Assembly (NCBI RefSeq): GCF_900115165.1 | Contig: NZ_FOVP01000006.1 | Coordinates: 133,880-197,879, forward strand | Length of the DNA: 64,000 bases | Reading direction: 5' to 3' | DNA from: Roseovarius lutimaris | Lineage (GTDB): Bacteria > Pseudomonadota > Alphaproteobacteria > Rhodobacterales > Rhodobacteraceae | Part shown: positions 44,412 through 53,632 of the stretch, one piece after another | How the letters are laid out: every line of letters starts with the position of its first letter | Position numbering within the stretch: the first letter of the stretch is position 1 | Made by a program: the position numbers and the translations under genes | Notes under the pieces: model-generated | Told to the model about the DNA's origin: nothing | The model's database searches: none | The model's input: only the letters and a program-made list of their open reading frames with translations

Positions 44412-44795
44412 ATGCACAGCCTGCTTGCCCGACTTGCCCCGACTTTCCTCGTGCTGGTCTTCGCCCTGCCCGGCGCGGCGCGGGCGGTTGATCTTGTGAT
44501 GGTCGAGCGCGCGGGCTGTCACTGGTGCGAACGCTGGAACGCCGAAATCGCGCATATCTATCCCAAAACCCGCGAGGGCAAACTTGCCCCGCTGCGCCGG
44601 GCCGATATTCACGACCTGCCCGAGGATGTCACCTTCAAAAGCCCGCCAGTCTTTACCCCCACCTTCGTGCTGGTCAAGGACGGGGTCGAACTTGGCCGGA
44701 TCGAGGGCTACGCCAGCGAAGATTTCTTCTGGTTTCACGTCGAACAGCTTTTGGCGGCCCACCCGGACGCCTTCGGCGAACCGGCCAAACCATGA
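44412..44795 (+). CDS. soxS: Periplasmic thioredoxin SoxS
   Basis: A 127-residue exported thioredoxin-like protein; the leader is MHSLLARLAPTFLVLVFALPGAARA and the active site is AGCHWCERW (CxxC near 36-39), with the cis-Pro in FTPTFVLV. In Paracoccus SoxS keeps the Sox system active and is needed for full induction. ATG 44412 is used because an upstream in-frame ATG (44355) would spoil the leader. It is followed by soxR 7 nt later. Confidence 0.85.
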   Translation: MHSLLARLAPTFLVLVFALPGAARAVDLVMVERAGCHWCERWNAEIAHIYPKTREGKLAPLRRADIHDLPEDVTFKSPPVFTPTFVLVKDGVELGRIEGYASEDFFWFHVEQLLAAHPDAFGEPAKP

Positions 44796-44802
44796 GCACG
44801 CC

Positions 44803-45144
44803 ATGCTGACCCCCATCAACCGGCCCGGGCGTGACCTTGACCCGCAATCGCTTGATGCCATGCTGGCCAGCGCGCATAATGCTGCCGATTTTCTCAAGGC
44901 GATCAGCCATGAAGGCCGCCTGATGATCCTCTGCCATCTCTCGACCGGCGAGAAATCCGTGACCGAGCTGGAAGAGCTTTTGTCGGCCCGCCAGGCCGCC
45001 GTGTCGCAACAGCTTTCGCGCCTGCGTGTCGAGGGCCTTGTGACGCCGCGCCGCGAGGGCAAGGCGATTTATTACAGCCTGACAGATCGCCGTGCGGTAA
45101 AAATGCTCGAAATGGTGTATGATCTGTTTTGCAACCAACCCTGA
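44803..45144 (+). CDS. soxR: ArsR-family persulfide-sensing repressor SoxR
   Basis: A 113-residue ArsR-type winged-helix protein. Recognition region is SARQAAVSQQLSRLRVEGLV, and the wing is RREGKAIYYSL. Cys44 (ILCHL) and Cys110 (LFCNQP) are exactly 66 residues apart, the spacing of the redox pair in SqrR/BigR-type sensors (Cys41 and Cys107 in SqrR), which form a tetrasulfide link on reaction with persulfides. It should repress sox operons until sulfur compounds appear. Confidence 0.92.
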   Translation: MLTPINRPGRDLDPQSLDAMLASAHNAADFLKAISHEGRLMILCHLSTGEKSVTELEELLSARQAAVSQQLSRLRVEGLVTPRREGKAIYYSLTDRRAVKMLEMVYDLFCNQP

Positions 45145-45171
45145 CCCTGCCCCGCACCCCCGGAGACCTGC

Positions 45172-46218
45172 ATGCTAAATGGCATTCCTGAACCCCTGCT
45201 GATTGCCCTGATCGGATTTGGCGGCGGCGCCTTGCTTGGGCTGGCGGCGCGGCTTGGCCGGTTCTGCACCCTCGGCGCGATCGAGGATTACCTCTATCAG
45301 CAAAGCGACACCCGCCTGCGGATGTGGGTGCTGGCCATCGGCGTCGCCGGTCTGCTGACCTTTGGCCTTGCCGGGGTCGGCGCCGTAAACCTCTCGGCGA
45401 ATGTCTATTACCTTACCCCCTGGTCGCCGCTCATTACTGTGCTCGGCGGGTTGCTGTTCGGCTATGGCATGTCGCTGGCGGGCAATTGCGGCTTTGGCGC
45501 GCTGGCGCGGTTTGGCGGCGGCGACCTGCGGTCGTTCGTGATTGTCATCGTCATGGGCATCGCCGCCTATGTGATGATGTCCGGCCCGCTCGCCCGTCTG
45601 CGCCAGATGGTGACAGAGGCCACAACCCCCGCGCTGGACACCACAAACTATGCCGCGCTCCTGTCCCAGATGACCGGCCTGCCGCTGGTCTGGGCCGGTG
45701 GCGCGCTCTCGCTGCTGATCACGCTGCTGGCGCTTGGATCGTCAAGCTTTCTGCGCGACCGAGAGGCGCTGTTCTGGGGTACTATCGTCGGGGTCGCGGT
45801 TACCTCGGGCTGGGTCGGCACCACTTGGGTTGCGACCCACGGCTTTACCCCCCAGCCGGTGCAATCGCACACCTTCTCGGCCCCGCTTGGCGAAACCATC
45901 CTGTTTTTGATGACCGCAAGCGGTGGCGGCCTGAGCTTTGGGGTCGGCTCGGTCTTTGGCGTCCTCGCCGGCGCGTTCTGTGGCAGCCTGATCAAGGGCC
46001 ATTTCCGCTGGGAGGCCTGCGAAGACCCGCGCGAACTGCGCCGCCAGATCCTTGGCGCGGTCTGCATGGGCTTTGGCGCGGTGCTTGCCTTTGGCTGTAC
46101 CATCGGTCAGGGCGTCTCGGCCTTCTCGGTGCTGGCACTCAGCGCGCCAATCACCTTTATCGCGATCTTCATCGGCGCGGCCATCGGCCTGCGCCAATTG
46201 ATTACCGGTTTTGCTTGA
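45172..46218 (+). CDS. soxT: YeeE/YedE-family transporter SoxT
   Basis: A 348-residue membrane protein with about 9-10 helices. Sulfur-transport Cys motifs are LAGNCGFGALARFGGGDLRS and FGCTIGQGVSAFSVLAL, with a further Cys in RLGRFCTLG near residue 31. Its place directly downstream of soxR matches soxT in Paracoccus-type clusters. It probably takes up thiosulfate or a sulfur signal that releases SoxR. Confidence 0.82.
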   Translation: MLNGIPEPLLIALIGFGGGALLGLAARLGRFCTLGAIEDYLYQQSDTRLRMWVLAIGVAGLLTFGLAGVGAVNLSANVYYLTPWSPLITVLGGLLFGYGMSLAGNCGFGALARFGGGDLRSFVIVIVMGIAAYVMMSGPLARLRQMVTEATTPALDTTNYAALLSQMTGLPLVWAGGALSLLITLLALGSSSFLRDREALFWGTIVGVAVTSGWVGTTWVATHGFTPQPVQSHTFSAPLGETILFLMTASGGGLSFGVGSVFGVLAGAFCGSLIKGHFRWEACEDPRELRRQILGAVCMGFGAVLAFGCTIGQGVSAFSVLALSAPITFIAIFIGAAIGLRQLITGFA

Positions 46219-46245
46219 TCCGCTCAGAGCTTGCGGCGCGCGGGC

Positions 46246-46686
46246 TCATGCCGCGCTTTCTTCTCGGCGCGCGTCAAGGCCCGCCTGCACCGCCCGCGCC
46301 ACCCAGATCCCCGCAAGCAAGGCAGCCACAAAGGCAAATACCCCGACCTGCCCGGTGCCAAGCGCCGGCAGGGCCGCGCCGGGGCAAAACCCCGCAATGC
46401 CCCAGCCAAGCCCGAACACCGCCGAACCGCCAATCAGGCGCGCATCAAGCCTGGTGTTGGTCGGTAGCTGAAACCCACCGCCAATCATCGGCGCGGGCCT
46501 GCGCCAGACAAGGCGATAGCCGATGAAGGTCGTCACAAGCGCCCCGCCCATCACAAAGGCAAGGCTCGGGTCCCAGGTTCCGGCAATGTCAAAAAAGTTC
46601 AGCACCTTGGCGGGGTTGATCATCCCCGAAATGGCGATGCCAAGGCCAAAGACCAACCCGACGATATATCCAGACAGCAACCGCAT
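46246..46686 (-). CDS. Half-size YeeE/YedE-type transporter (DUF6691-like)
   Basis: A 146-residue membrane protein with four helices. The block GLGWGIAGFCPGAALPALG, with its single Cys, corresponds to the C-terminal half of the YeeE fold. It is encoded 3 nt downstream of the other half, so the two polypeptides probably assemble into one channel, as in PmpA/PmpB-like pairs controlled by BigR-type repressors. Confidence 0.82.
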   Translation of the reverse strand: MRLLSGYIVGLVFGLGIAISGMINPAKVLNFFDIAGTWDPSLAFVMGGALVTTFIGYRLVWRRPAPMIGGGFQLPTNTRLDARLIGGSAVFGLGWGIAGFCPGAALPALGTGQVGVFAFVAALLAGIWVARAVQAGLDARREESAA

Positions 46687-46689
46687 CGC

Positions 46690-47130
46690 TTACACCCCCA
46701 GCACATGACGTATGACAAAAACGGTGGCAAGACAGACCACCATGAAGGTCGCCGTCGCCGCGAACGACCGCTTTGACAGGCGTGCCATCCCGCAAACCCC
46801 ATGCCCCGAGGTACAGCCCGACCCGAAGGTTACGCCAATCCCGACAATGAACCCGCCGACAAGAACCATCGGCAGGGACACCGGCACCTCAACCACCGGC
46901 ATCTGCCCGGTCAGCCCGACAATCAACAATGGCCCGCTGATCATCCCCGCGACCATCGCCGCGCGCCATCCCTTGTCGCCCGGCGTGCCGCCGGTGATCA
47001 GACCCGACAGGATACCCGTCGCGCCCATGATCCGGCCCTGCGCCAGCATCAGCAAAACCGCCGACAGCCCGATAAGAGCCCCGCCCAGCAGTGACTGAAG
47101 CGGCGTGAACGCTGTTTCAATACCCGTCAT
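46690..47130 (-). CDS. Half-size YeeE/YedE-type transporter (N-terminal half partner)
   Basis: A 146-residue, four-helix membrane protein. The Cys-containing motif GSGCTSGHGVCGMARLSKRSF matches the N-terminal half of YeeE/YedE transporters. It pairs with the following gene. The upstream gap (47131-47257) is AT-richer, with a TGAAT / ATTCA dyad of wide spacing, and may be controlled by the same sulfur sensor as the sox genes. Confidence 0.82.
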   Translation of the reverse strand: MTGIETAFTPLQSLLGGALIGLSAVLLMLAQGRIMGATGILSGLITGGTPGDKGWRAAMVAGMISGPLLIVGLTGQMPVVEVPVSLPMVLVGGFIVGIGVTFGSGCTSGHGVCGMARLSKRSFAATATFMVVCLATVFVIRHVLGV

Positions 47131-47257
47131 AACCTCTATCCTCTCGCCTCACCCGATCCTCCGATCAGGACAATATCGCATTTCTTGAATATATACACGG
47201 CTCAGACAAATTCACACTGCAAACGCCCCGACGTCACGGAAATCTTACCGCAGGCGC

Positions 47258-48043
47258 CTAGCCGCCGCGCGGTGACAGGAACGACGGAGAAATCGCATTC
47301 GCCGTATCCTGAAGCTTGGGCAGAATCTCTGCCGCGATCCGATCGCGATCCCAGGTATGCCCCGACACCGAACATTGCACCGCCGCACAGGCCCGCCCGT
47401 CAGGCCCGAGAATCGGTGTGGCGACGGCCATCTCGTTCAGGATCATCTGACCCTTTGAAATCGCATAGCCATCATGCACCGCCGCTTCGACACTGGCGCG
47501 AATCGTGTCCCGGTCCAGGGTCGTGCTTGGGGTAAAGGGCTTGATCGGCCAGTGATCCACCGCCGCGCGCCACTCGTCTTCGGGAAGGGTCGCAAGCATC
47601 GCCCGCCCCGCCGAGGTGGACAACGCCGGCAATCGCCGCCCGATCACCGTCGCGGCAAAATAGGTCCGCTTGCAGGGCAGACGGCTGACATAAATGATGT
47701 GGTCGCCGGACAATTCGGCAAGATTCACGGTCTCGCCCAACTCCTGGCTGAGGTTGATCAGCTTGGGCATCGCCTGCCCGACAAGCGGATCGGACCAGTA
47801 ATAGGCATAGGCCATCTCAAGCCAGGCATGCGACGGGCGAAATCGCCGTGTGCCGGGGTCCTTGTCAAGCATCCCCTCGATATGAAGCGTGTTGGCAAGG
47901 CGCTGCGTGGCGCTTTTATCAAGGCCGGTGCGCGCGGCAAGCTCTGACAGGGACATCTCGCGGTGGCTTTCATCAAATGCCCGCAAAAGCCGCAAGCCCT
48001 TGGCAAGTGATCCGACATAAAGCGTATTCTGCTTTGTTTTCAT
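47258..48043 (-). CDS. IclR-family transcriptional regulator
   Basis: A 261-residue IclR-type regulator: N-terminal winged helix (about 8-70, SLSELAARTGLDKSATQRLA) and C-terminal effector domain (about 85-255). It is divergent from the peptide ABC transporter operon across a 181-bp gap holding an inverted repeat, so it is the probable regulator of that operon. Confidence 0.9.
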   Translation of the reverse strand: MKTKQNTLYVGSLAKGLRLLRAFDESHREMSLSELAARTGLDKSATQRLANTLHIEGMLDKDPGTRRFRPSHAWLEMAYAYYWSDPLVGQAMPKLINLSQELGETVNLAELSGDHIIYVSRLPCKRTYFAATVIGRRLPALSTSAGRAMLATLPEDEWRAAVDHWPIKPFTPSTTLDRDTIRASVEAAVHDGYAISKGQMILNEMAVATPILGPDGRACAAVQCSVSGHTWDRDRIAAEILPKLQDTANAISPSFLSPRGG

Positions 48044-48128
48044 GCTACTCTCACAAAATTGTCGTTTCGCCCCCTGGCGGGGGTTGACGCATGCGCCCGA
48101 CCTGCACTTAATGGATCATATGGCAACA

Positions 48129-48153
48129 TTAGGTATCATTATATAATATCTAA
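48129..48153. promoter_or_regulatory. Near-palindromic operator in the IclR/peptide-ABC gap
   Basis: TTAGGTAT (48129-48136) and ATATCTAA (48146-48153) match as inverted copies at 7 of 8 positions with a 9-nt AT-only-rich spacer. It lies between divergent promoters and is a reasonable IclR-binding site, with TATAAT (48142-48147) usable as a -10 element. Confidence 0.45.
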
Positions 48154-48224
48154 CGCAATGGCCAAAACAACGGCGCGGGGCCATAATCGCGCGAGACCAC
48201 CACTGACCATCTAGGGAGAAACCG

Positions 48225-49742
48225 ATGAAAAAATCCTGGTTCAAAACCACCATCGCCAGCGTCGCGCTTATCGCGGCAAGCGGCGCTGCATGGGCCGAAA
48301 AGGCCAACGACACACTGCGCGTCGGCTTTACCAAAGAGCTTGAGAACGTCGACAGCTATTTCAATTCCTCGCGCGAAGGCGTCGTTCTGCAACGCGCGAT
48401 CTGGGATGGCCTGATCTACCGCGATCCGATCACCAACGAGTATTCCGGCAATCTGGCCACTTCCTGGGAATGGATCGACGATCTGACGCTCGAATTCAAA
48501 CTGCGCGAAGGCGTGACCTTTCACAACGGCGAGGCATTCAACGCCGATGACGTGGTCTATACCGTCAATTTCGTCGCCAAGGAAGAAAACGGCGTCAAAA
48601 CACAGCGCAACGTGAACTGGATGAAATCCGCCGAGAAGATCGACGACTACACCGTTCGCATCCACCTGAAAGAGGCCTTTCCCGCCGCGATCGAATTCCT
48701 GTCGGGCCCGGTCTCGATGTACCCCAACGAATATTACGCCGAAGTCGGCCCAAGCGGCATGGGCCTCAAGCCCGTCGGCACCGGCCCCTACAAGGCGGTT
48801 TCGGTCGTTCCCGGCCAGCATTTCGTTCTGCAAAAGAATGCCGACTATCACGATAGCCCCAAGGGCAAGGCCAGCATCGAAAATGTCGATATCCGCACCA
48901 TCCCGGATGTGAACACCCAGATGGCCGAACTGTTCAGCGGCTCTCTCGATCTGATCTGGCAGGTGCCCGCCGATCAGGCCGAAAAACTGGCGCAGATGGA
49001 TCAGTTCACGGTCAGCAACGAATCGACCATGCGCGTCGGCTATCTTTCGATGGATGCCGCCGGACGCTCGGGAGACACACCCTTTACCAATGTCCTTGTG
49101 CGCCGCGCCGTGAACCACGCCATCAACCGCGAAGAGCTTGTCGCGGCCCTGCTCAAGGGCAAATCCAAGGTGGTCTGGACACCCTGCTTCCCAAGCCAGT
49201 TCGGCTGTGTTCAGGACTCGGCGACCGAGTATGAATACAACCCCGAAAAGGCCAAGGCGCTTTTGGCCGAAGCCGGTTATCCCGATGGCTTCACCACAGA
49301 ATTCTACGCCTATCGCGACCGCGAGTATGCCGAAGCGATCCTGAGCTATCTCAACGCCGTGGGCATCAAGGCAGATTTCAAATTCCTGCAATATTCGGCC
49401 CTGCGCGAGCTTAACATGACCGGCGACGTGCCGCTCGCCTTCCTCACCTGGGGGAGCTTCTCGATCAACGATGCCTCGGCCATGGTCAGCCAGTTCTTCA
49501 AGCACGGCTCGCTTGACGATGCCCGCGACGATCAGGTGCTGGCCGATCTCACCATCGCCGATAGCGCGACCGACGACGCCACCCGGATCGAGCATTACGG
49601 CAAGGCCATCGCCCGGATCACCGATCAGGCCTATTGGGCGCCGATGTTCTCGTACAACACCAACTATGTGTCCACGAACGAGGTAAGCTATACGCCCACC
49701 GCCGACGAGGTGCTGCGCTTTACCACAATGACCTGGAACTAA
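48225..49742 (+). CDS. ABC transporter substrate-binding protein, dipeptide/oligopeptide type
   Basis: A 505-residue family 5 binding protein with a signal peptide (about 1-25, ending GAAWA). Typical blocks: NDTLRVGFTKELENVDSYFNSS (start of mature protein), EGVTFHNGEAFNADDVVYT and GTGPYKAV, plus a C-terminal segment with Trp. These proteins deliver peptides, glutathione, or other organic solutes to Dpp-type permeases. The peptide-processing enzymes downstream favour a peptide ligand. Confidence 0.9.
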   Translation: MKKSWFKTTIASVALIAASGAAWAEKANDTLRVGFTKELENVDSYFNSSREGVVLQRAIWDGLIYRDPITNEYSGNLATSWEWIDDLTLEFKLREGVTFHNGEAFNADDVVYTVNFVAKEENGVKTQRNVNWMKSAEKIDDYTVRIHLKEAFPAAIEFLSGPVSMYPNEYYAEVGPSGMGLKPVGTGPYKAVSVVPGQHFVLQKNADYHDSPKGKASIENVDIRTIPDVNTQMAELFSGSLDLIWQVPADQAEKLAQMDQFTVSNESTMRVGYLSMDAAGRSGDTPFTNVLVRRAVNHAINREELVAALLKGKSKVVWTPCFPSQFGCVQDSATEYEYNPEKAKALLAEAGYPDGFTTEFYAYRDREYAEAILSYLNAVGIKADFKFLQYSALRELNMTGDVPLAFLTWGSFSINDASAMVSQFFKHGSLDDARDDQVLADLTIADSATDDATRIEHYGKAIARITDQAYWAPMFSYNTNYVSTNEVSYTPTADEVLRFTTMTWN

Positions 49743-49756
49743 ACCTTCCGGCCTGT

Positions 49757-49783
49757 TGCGGGGGGCATTTGCTGTCCCCCGCA
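49757..49783 (+). terminator. Hairpin between the binding-protein and permease genes
   Basis: TGCGGGGG (49757-49764) pairs perfectly with CCCCCGCA (49776-49783) around an 11-nt loop, 14 nt after the binding-protein stop. No T run follows. Such hairpins are common after binding-protein genes and protect the upstream mRNA so that more binding protein than permease is made. Confidence 0.55.
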
Positions 49784-49820
49784 CACACTCCTGCCCGCAC
49801 CAACCAAAGGGCCCGCTGCC

Positions 49821-50738
49821 ATGCTCAATTTCATCCTCAAACGTCTGGGGCTTGCCGTTCTGGTGGCCTTCACCGTCTCTTTCATAAGCTTCAGCCTGCT
49901 GTTCATGGCCGGCGATCCCGCCGTTGCCCTTGCCGGTGAAACCGCCAGCGGCGAAGATATCGAGGCCCTGCGCAAGCTTTACGGCTTTGACCGCCCGATG
50001 CTGGTGCAATACGGCGAATGGTTGTGGTCCGCCCTGCGCGGCGATTTCGGCGAAAGCTATTATTTCCGCCTGCCGGTGGCCTCGCTGATCGCCGAACGCC
50101 TCAGCGTGACCATGACCCTCGGCCTCTGCGGCATCACCTTTGCCCTGGTGACCGCCGTACCGCTTGGCGTGGCCGCCGCGATCCGCCCCAATTCGATCAT
50201 CGACCGGGTGGCGCTGTTCCTGTCGGTTGCGGGGCAAGCGATGCCAAGCTTCTGGTTCGGTCTGATCCTGATTGTTCTCTTCGCGATCAAGCTCGGTTGG
50301 CTGCCGCCCTCGGGTGCCTCGACCCCGGCGCATTTCATCATGCCGACCATCGTGCTTGGCTATTACGCCATGCCCGCGATCATGCGCCTGACACGGGCGG
50401 GCATGCTTGATGTGCTCTCGTCCGATTATATCCGCACCGCCCGTGCCAAGGGCGCGCCCGAAATGCGCGTTCTCTTCCGCCATGCCCTGCGCAACGCGAT
50501 CATCCCGGTGGTCTCGCTGGCGGCGGTGCAGATGGGCTTTATGCTCGGCGGCTCGATCGTGGTTGAATCGATCTTCGCCCTGCACGGCGCCGGTTACCTC
50601 GCCTGGGAAAGCATCGCGCGCAACGATTTGCCCACGGTTCAGGCTCTGATCCTCGTCTTTTCGATGTTCTACATCGTCTTCACCTTTCTCGCCGATGTGC
50701 TGAACGCCTGGCTTGACCCCCGCATGCGGAGCAGCTGA
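49821..50738 (+). CDS. Dipeptide-type ABC transporter permease (DppB-like)
   Basis: A 305-residue permease with six helices of the DppB/GsiC class; the EAA loop is SDYIRTARAKGAPEMRVLFRHALRNAI and the C-terminus is LNAWLDPRMR. It forms the membrane channel with the next gene, which begins 1 nt after this stop. Confidence 0.92.
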   Translation: MLNFILKRLGLAVLVAFTVSFISFSLLFMAGDPAVALAGETASGEDIEALRKLYGFDRPMLVQYGEWLWSALRGDFGESYYFRLPVASLIAERLSVTMTLGLCGITFALVTAVPLGVAAAIRPNSIIDRVALFLSVAGQAMPSFWFGLILIVLFAIKLGWLPPSGASTPAHFIMPTIVLGYYAMPAIMRLTRAGMLDVLSSDYIRTARAKGAPEMRVLFRHALRNAIIPVVSLAAVQMGFMLGGSIVVESIFALHGAGYLAWESIARNDLPTVQALILVFSMFYIVFTFLADVLNAWLDPRMRSS

Positions 50739-50739
50739 G

Positions 50740-51642
50740 ATGACCATGACCGATACCCCCGATCCCCTCCTCAAGGATATCATCGGCCCGACCCCCTCGC
50801 AGATGCTGCGCAAACGCGTCTTTGGCCATCAGGGCCTGCTGATCGGCGCCTCTGTGGTGGGCCTTCTGCTGCTGGTCGCAATCTTCGCGCCGCTGCTCGC
50901 CCCGCATGACCCTTATGCCCAGAGCCTGATGACCCGCATGCAACCCCCCGTCTTTCTTGGCGGCGATTGGAACCACCCGCTTGGCACCGACCACCTTGGG
51001 CGCGACTACCTTTCGCGGCTGATCTATGGCGCGCGCGTTTCCCTGATGATCGGCGTGATTGCCGCGCTTATCTCGGGCGTAATCGGCACCGCCATGGGTG
51101 TCGCGGCGGGCTATTTCGGCGGGCGCGTCGATATGGTGGTGACCTTCCTGATCAACGTCCGCCTTGCCATGCCGGTGGTGCTTGTCGCGCTCGCGGTGGT
51201 GGCCATCCTTGGCGGCTCGCTTCAGGTGGTGATCATGGTGCTTGGCCTGCTGCTCTGGGATCGTTTCGCCGTTGTCATGCGTGCCTCGACGCTTCAGGTC
51301 CGCGGCCGCGAATATGTCGCCGCTGCCCGCGCCATCGGCGCCTCGACCCCGCGGGTGATCCTGTCGGAAATCATGCCCAACATCGCCAATAACCTGATCG
51401 TCGTGGTCACCCTTGAAATGGCCCATGCCATCCTGCTTGAGGCGGCCCTGTCGTTTCTTGGCCTCGGGGTGCAACCCCCCACGCCAAGCTGGGGCCTGAT
51501 GGTCTCGGAGGGCAAGAACATGATGCTGTTCGAGCCCTGGATGGTACTTATCCCCGGCGCGGTTCTGTTTGTGCTGGTGCTGGCGATTAACCTCATGGGT
51601 GATGGCCTTCGCGATGTCACCGCCCCCGAAAACCGGAGCTGA
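50740..51642 (+). CDS. Dipeptide-type ABC transporter permease (DppC-like)
   Basis: A 300-residue permease of the DppC/GsiD class, with the usual cytoplasmic leader, DPYAQSLMTRMQPP and GTDHLGRDYLSRLIYGAR blocks and the EAA loop REYVAAARAIGASTPRVILSEIMPN. ATG at 50740 follows the previous stop with GCTGAG; the next in-frame ATG is 6 nt on. Confidence 0.92.
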   Translation: MTMTDTPDPLLKDIIGPTPSQMLRKRVFGHQGLLIGASVVGLLLLVAIFAPLLAPHDPYAQSLMTRMQPPVFLGGDWNHPLGTDHLGRDYLSRLIYGARVSLMIGVIAALISGVIGTAMGVAAGYFGGRVDMVVTFLINVRLAMPVVLVALAVVAILGGSLQVVIMVLGLLLWDRFAVVMRASTLQVRGREYVAAARAIGASTPRVILSEIMPNIANNLIVVVTLEMAHAILLEAALSFLGLGVQPPTPSWGLMVSEGKNMMLFEPWMVLIPGAVLFVLVLAINLMGDGLRDVTAPENRS

Positions 51643-51645
51643 GCC

Positions 51646-52641
51646 ATGGATAAACCTCTTCTGAGCGTCCGCAACCTGACGCTTGATATCCCCGTTGGCG
51701 GCGGCACGCTGCATGCGGTGCGCGGCATTGATTTCGACCTCAAGCGCGGTGAAACCCTCTGTATTGTCGGCGAGAGCGGCTCTGGCAAATCGCTGACTTC
51801 GCTGGCGCTGATGGGGCTTTTGGGCAAAACCATCAAACGCTCGGCCGATGAGATGGCCTTTGACGGCATCGACCTCACCCGCGCCAATGCCCGCACCATG
51901 CGGTCCTTGCGCGGTGCGCGCATGTCGATGATCTTTCAGGAGCCGATGACCTCGCTCAACCCTGCCTATACCATCGGCGATCAGCTTACCGAGGCTCTGT
52001 TGCTGCACAAATCGGTCGGAAAAGACGCCGCGCGTGCCCGCGCCATCGAGCTTTTGGAAAAGGTCGGCATCACCGCCGCCGCCAGCCGGCTGTCGCAATA
52101 CCCGCACCAGCTTTCGGGTGGTCTGCGCCAGCGGGTGATGATCGCCATGGCCCTGATGTGCGAGCCGGAACTGATCATCGCAGATGAGCCCACAACCGCG
52201 CTTGACGTCACTATTCAGGCCCAGATCCTGCGCCTGCTCTATGATCTTGGTCGCGAGATGAACATGGCGATGATCCTGATCACCCATGACCTTGGCGTTG
52301 TGGCGCGCGTCGCCGACAAGGTCGCGGTGATGTATGCGGGCGAGTTGGTCGAAACCGGCTCCGCGACCGAGGTGTTCAACACGCCCTCGCATCCCTACAC
52401 CCGTGGGCTTTTGCGCTGTATCCCCCTGCCCGGCAAGACCGAACGCGGAAGCACCCTTGGCACAATTCCCGGCATCGTGCCCTCGCTGATCGGCGATGTA
52501 GCGGGCTGTGCCTTTCGCACCCGTTGCCCGCATGCCGTGCCCGCCTGTCGCGGCGAAATCCCGCGCCATGCAACTGAGGGGCACGTGTTTCGCTGTGTCC
52601 ATGCAGACGGCAAACGCCACGCAGAGGAGGCCACCGCATGA
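51646..52641 (+). CDS. Dipeptide-type ABC transporter ATP-binding protein (DppD-like)
   Basis: A 331-residue ATPase: Walker [11 protein letters not shown], signature [15 protein letters not shown], Walker [13 protein letters not shown]-loop ITHD. It has the C-terminal Cys-rich oligopeptide-transporter extension ([14 protein letters not shown]), which binds an iron-sulfur cluster in some DppD proteins. Overlaps the next gene as ATGA. Confidence 0.92.
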   Translation: MDKPLLSVRNLTLDIPVGGGTLHAVRGIDFDLKRGETLCIVGESGSGKSLTSLALMGLLGKTIKRSADEMAFDGIDLTRANARTMRSLRGARMSMIFQEPMTSLNPAYTIGDQLTEALLLHKSVGKDAARARAIELLEKVGITAAASRLSQYPHQLSGGLRQRVMIAMALMCEPELIIADEPTTALDVTIQAQILRLLYDLGREMNMAMILITHDLGVVARVADKVAVMYAGELVETGSATEVFNTPSHPYTRGLLRCIPLPGKTERGSTLGTIPGIVPSLIGDVAGCAFRTRCPHAVPACRGEIPRHATEGHVFRCVHADGKRHAEEATA

Positions 52642-53630
52642 CCACCACAGCCCCCGTTCTTGAACTGCGCGGCGTCACCAAGACCTACCGCGTGAAACAG
52701 GGCCTGTTCGGCACGCCGCGCCCGCTGACGGCGGTCAACGATGTGTCGCTTACGGTGCCGCGCGGCGAGGTGCTTGGCCTTGTCGGTGAATCCGGCTGCG
52801 GCAAATCCACCCTCGCCAAGATCCTTCTCGGGCTGGAAAACCCGACAAGCGGTCAGGTTCTGGTCGATGGGCAGGAAATCGGCGCACAGGATCGCATGAC
52901 CCTCGCCCGCCGGATTCAGCCGATTTTTCAAGACCCCTATTCGTCTCTAAACCCGCGCAAAAGCATCTTTGACATCGTCTCGCTGCCGCTCCGGGTGCAT
53001 GGCATCGGCGACGCCGCCAGCTGGGATAAAGAGGTGCGCAAGATCCTCGATATCGTCGGCCTTCCGGCGCGCGTGATGAACACCTTCCCAAGCCAGATGT
53101 CGGGCGGTCAGCGCCAGCGTGTCGCCATCGCCCGCGCCCTGATCATGAAGCCCGAAATCGTGATCTGCGACGAGCCCACCTCGGCGCTCGATGTCTCTGT
53201 TCAAAGCCAGATTCTCAACCTTCTGGGCGATCTGCGCCGCGAATTCGGCCTGACCTACCTGTTCATCAGCCACGATCTCGCGGTGGTCGAACATCTCGCG
53301 ACCCGCGTCGCGGTGATGTATCTTGGCCGCATCGTCGAAGAGGCCGAGGTTGGCGGATTGTTCGACCACGCCCGCCACCCCTATACGCAGGCGCTGCTGA
53401 AATCGGTCCTCACGCCGGAACCGGGCCTTGGCGTGCCCGATACGCAACTTGGCATGGCCTATCCCAACCCGATTGATCCGCCTTCGGGCTGTCATTTCCA
53501 TCCGCGCTGCCCCAGGGCCACCGATTTCTGCAAGAAAGAGGCGCCCCGCGCGCTTCCCACCCCTTTGGGCCACGTCGAATGCCACCTGCATGATCCACAA
53601 AGCCCGATGTTCATCGGTAAGGAGGGCTAG
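52638..53630 (+). CDS. Dipeptide-type ABC transporter ATP-binding protein (DppF-like)
   Basis: A 330-residue ATPase: Walker A GESGCGKSTL, signature MSGGQRQRVAIARAL, Walker B VICDEPTSALDVS, H-loop FISHD, and the C-terminal CHFHPRCPRATDFC motif. Completes a two-ATPase, two-permease dipeptide importer. The next gene starts 2 nt after its stop with GGAGGG upstream. Confidence 0.92.
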   Translation: MTTTAPVLELRGVTKTYRVKQGLFGTPRPLTAVNDVSLTVPRGEVLGLVGESGCGKSTLAKILLGLENPTSGQVLVDGQEIGAQDRMTLARRIQPIFQDPYSSLNPRKSIFDIVSLPLRVHGIGDAASWDKEVRKILDIVGLPARVMNTFPSQMSGGQRQRVAIARALIMKPEIVICDEPTSALDVSVQSQILNLLGDLRREFGLTYLFISHDLAVVEHLATRVAVMYLGRIVEEAEVGGLFDHARHPYTQALLKSVLTPEPGLGVPDTQLGMAYPNPIDPPSGCHFHPRCPRATDFCKKEAPRALPTPLGHVECHLHDPQSPMFIGKEG

Positions 53631-53632
53631 AA

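Noticed and set aside
48150..50813. An 887-codon minus-strand open frame across the peptide ABC genes
   Set aside because: It runs antisense to a binding protein and permease with complete motifs and shows only mirror-codon composition.
50680..52620. A 646-codon minus-strand open frame across the DppC/DppD genes
   Set aside because: Antisense artefact of high GC third positions; the plus strand has Walker and permease motifs throughout.
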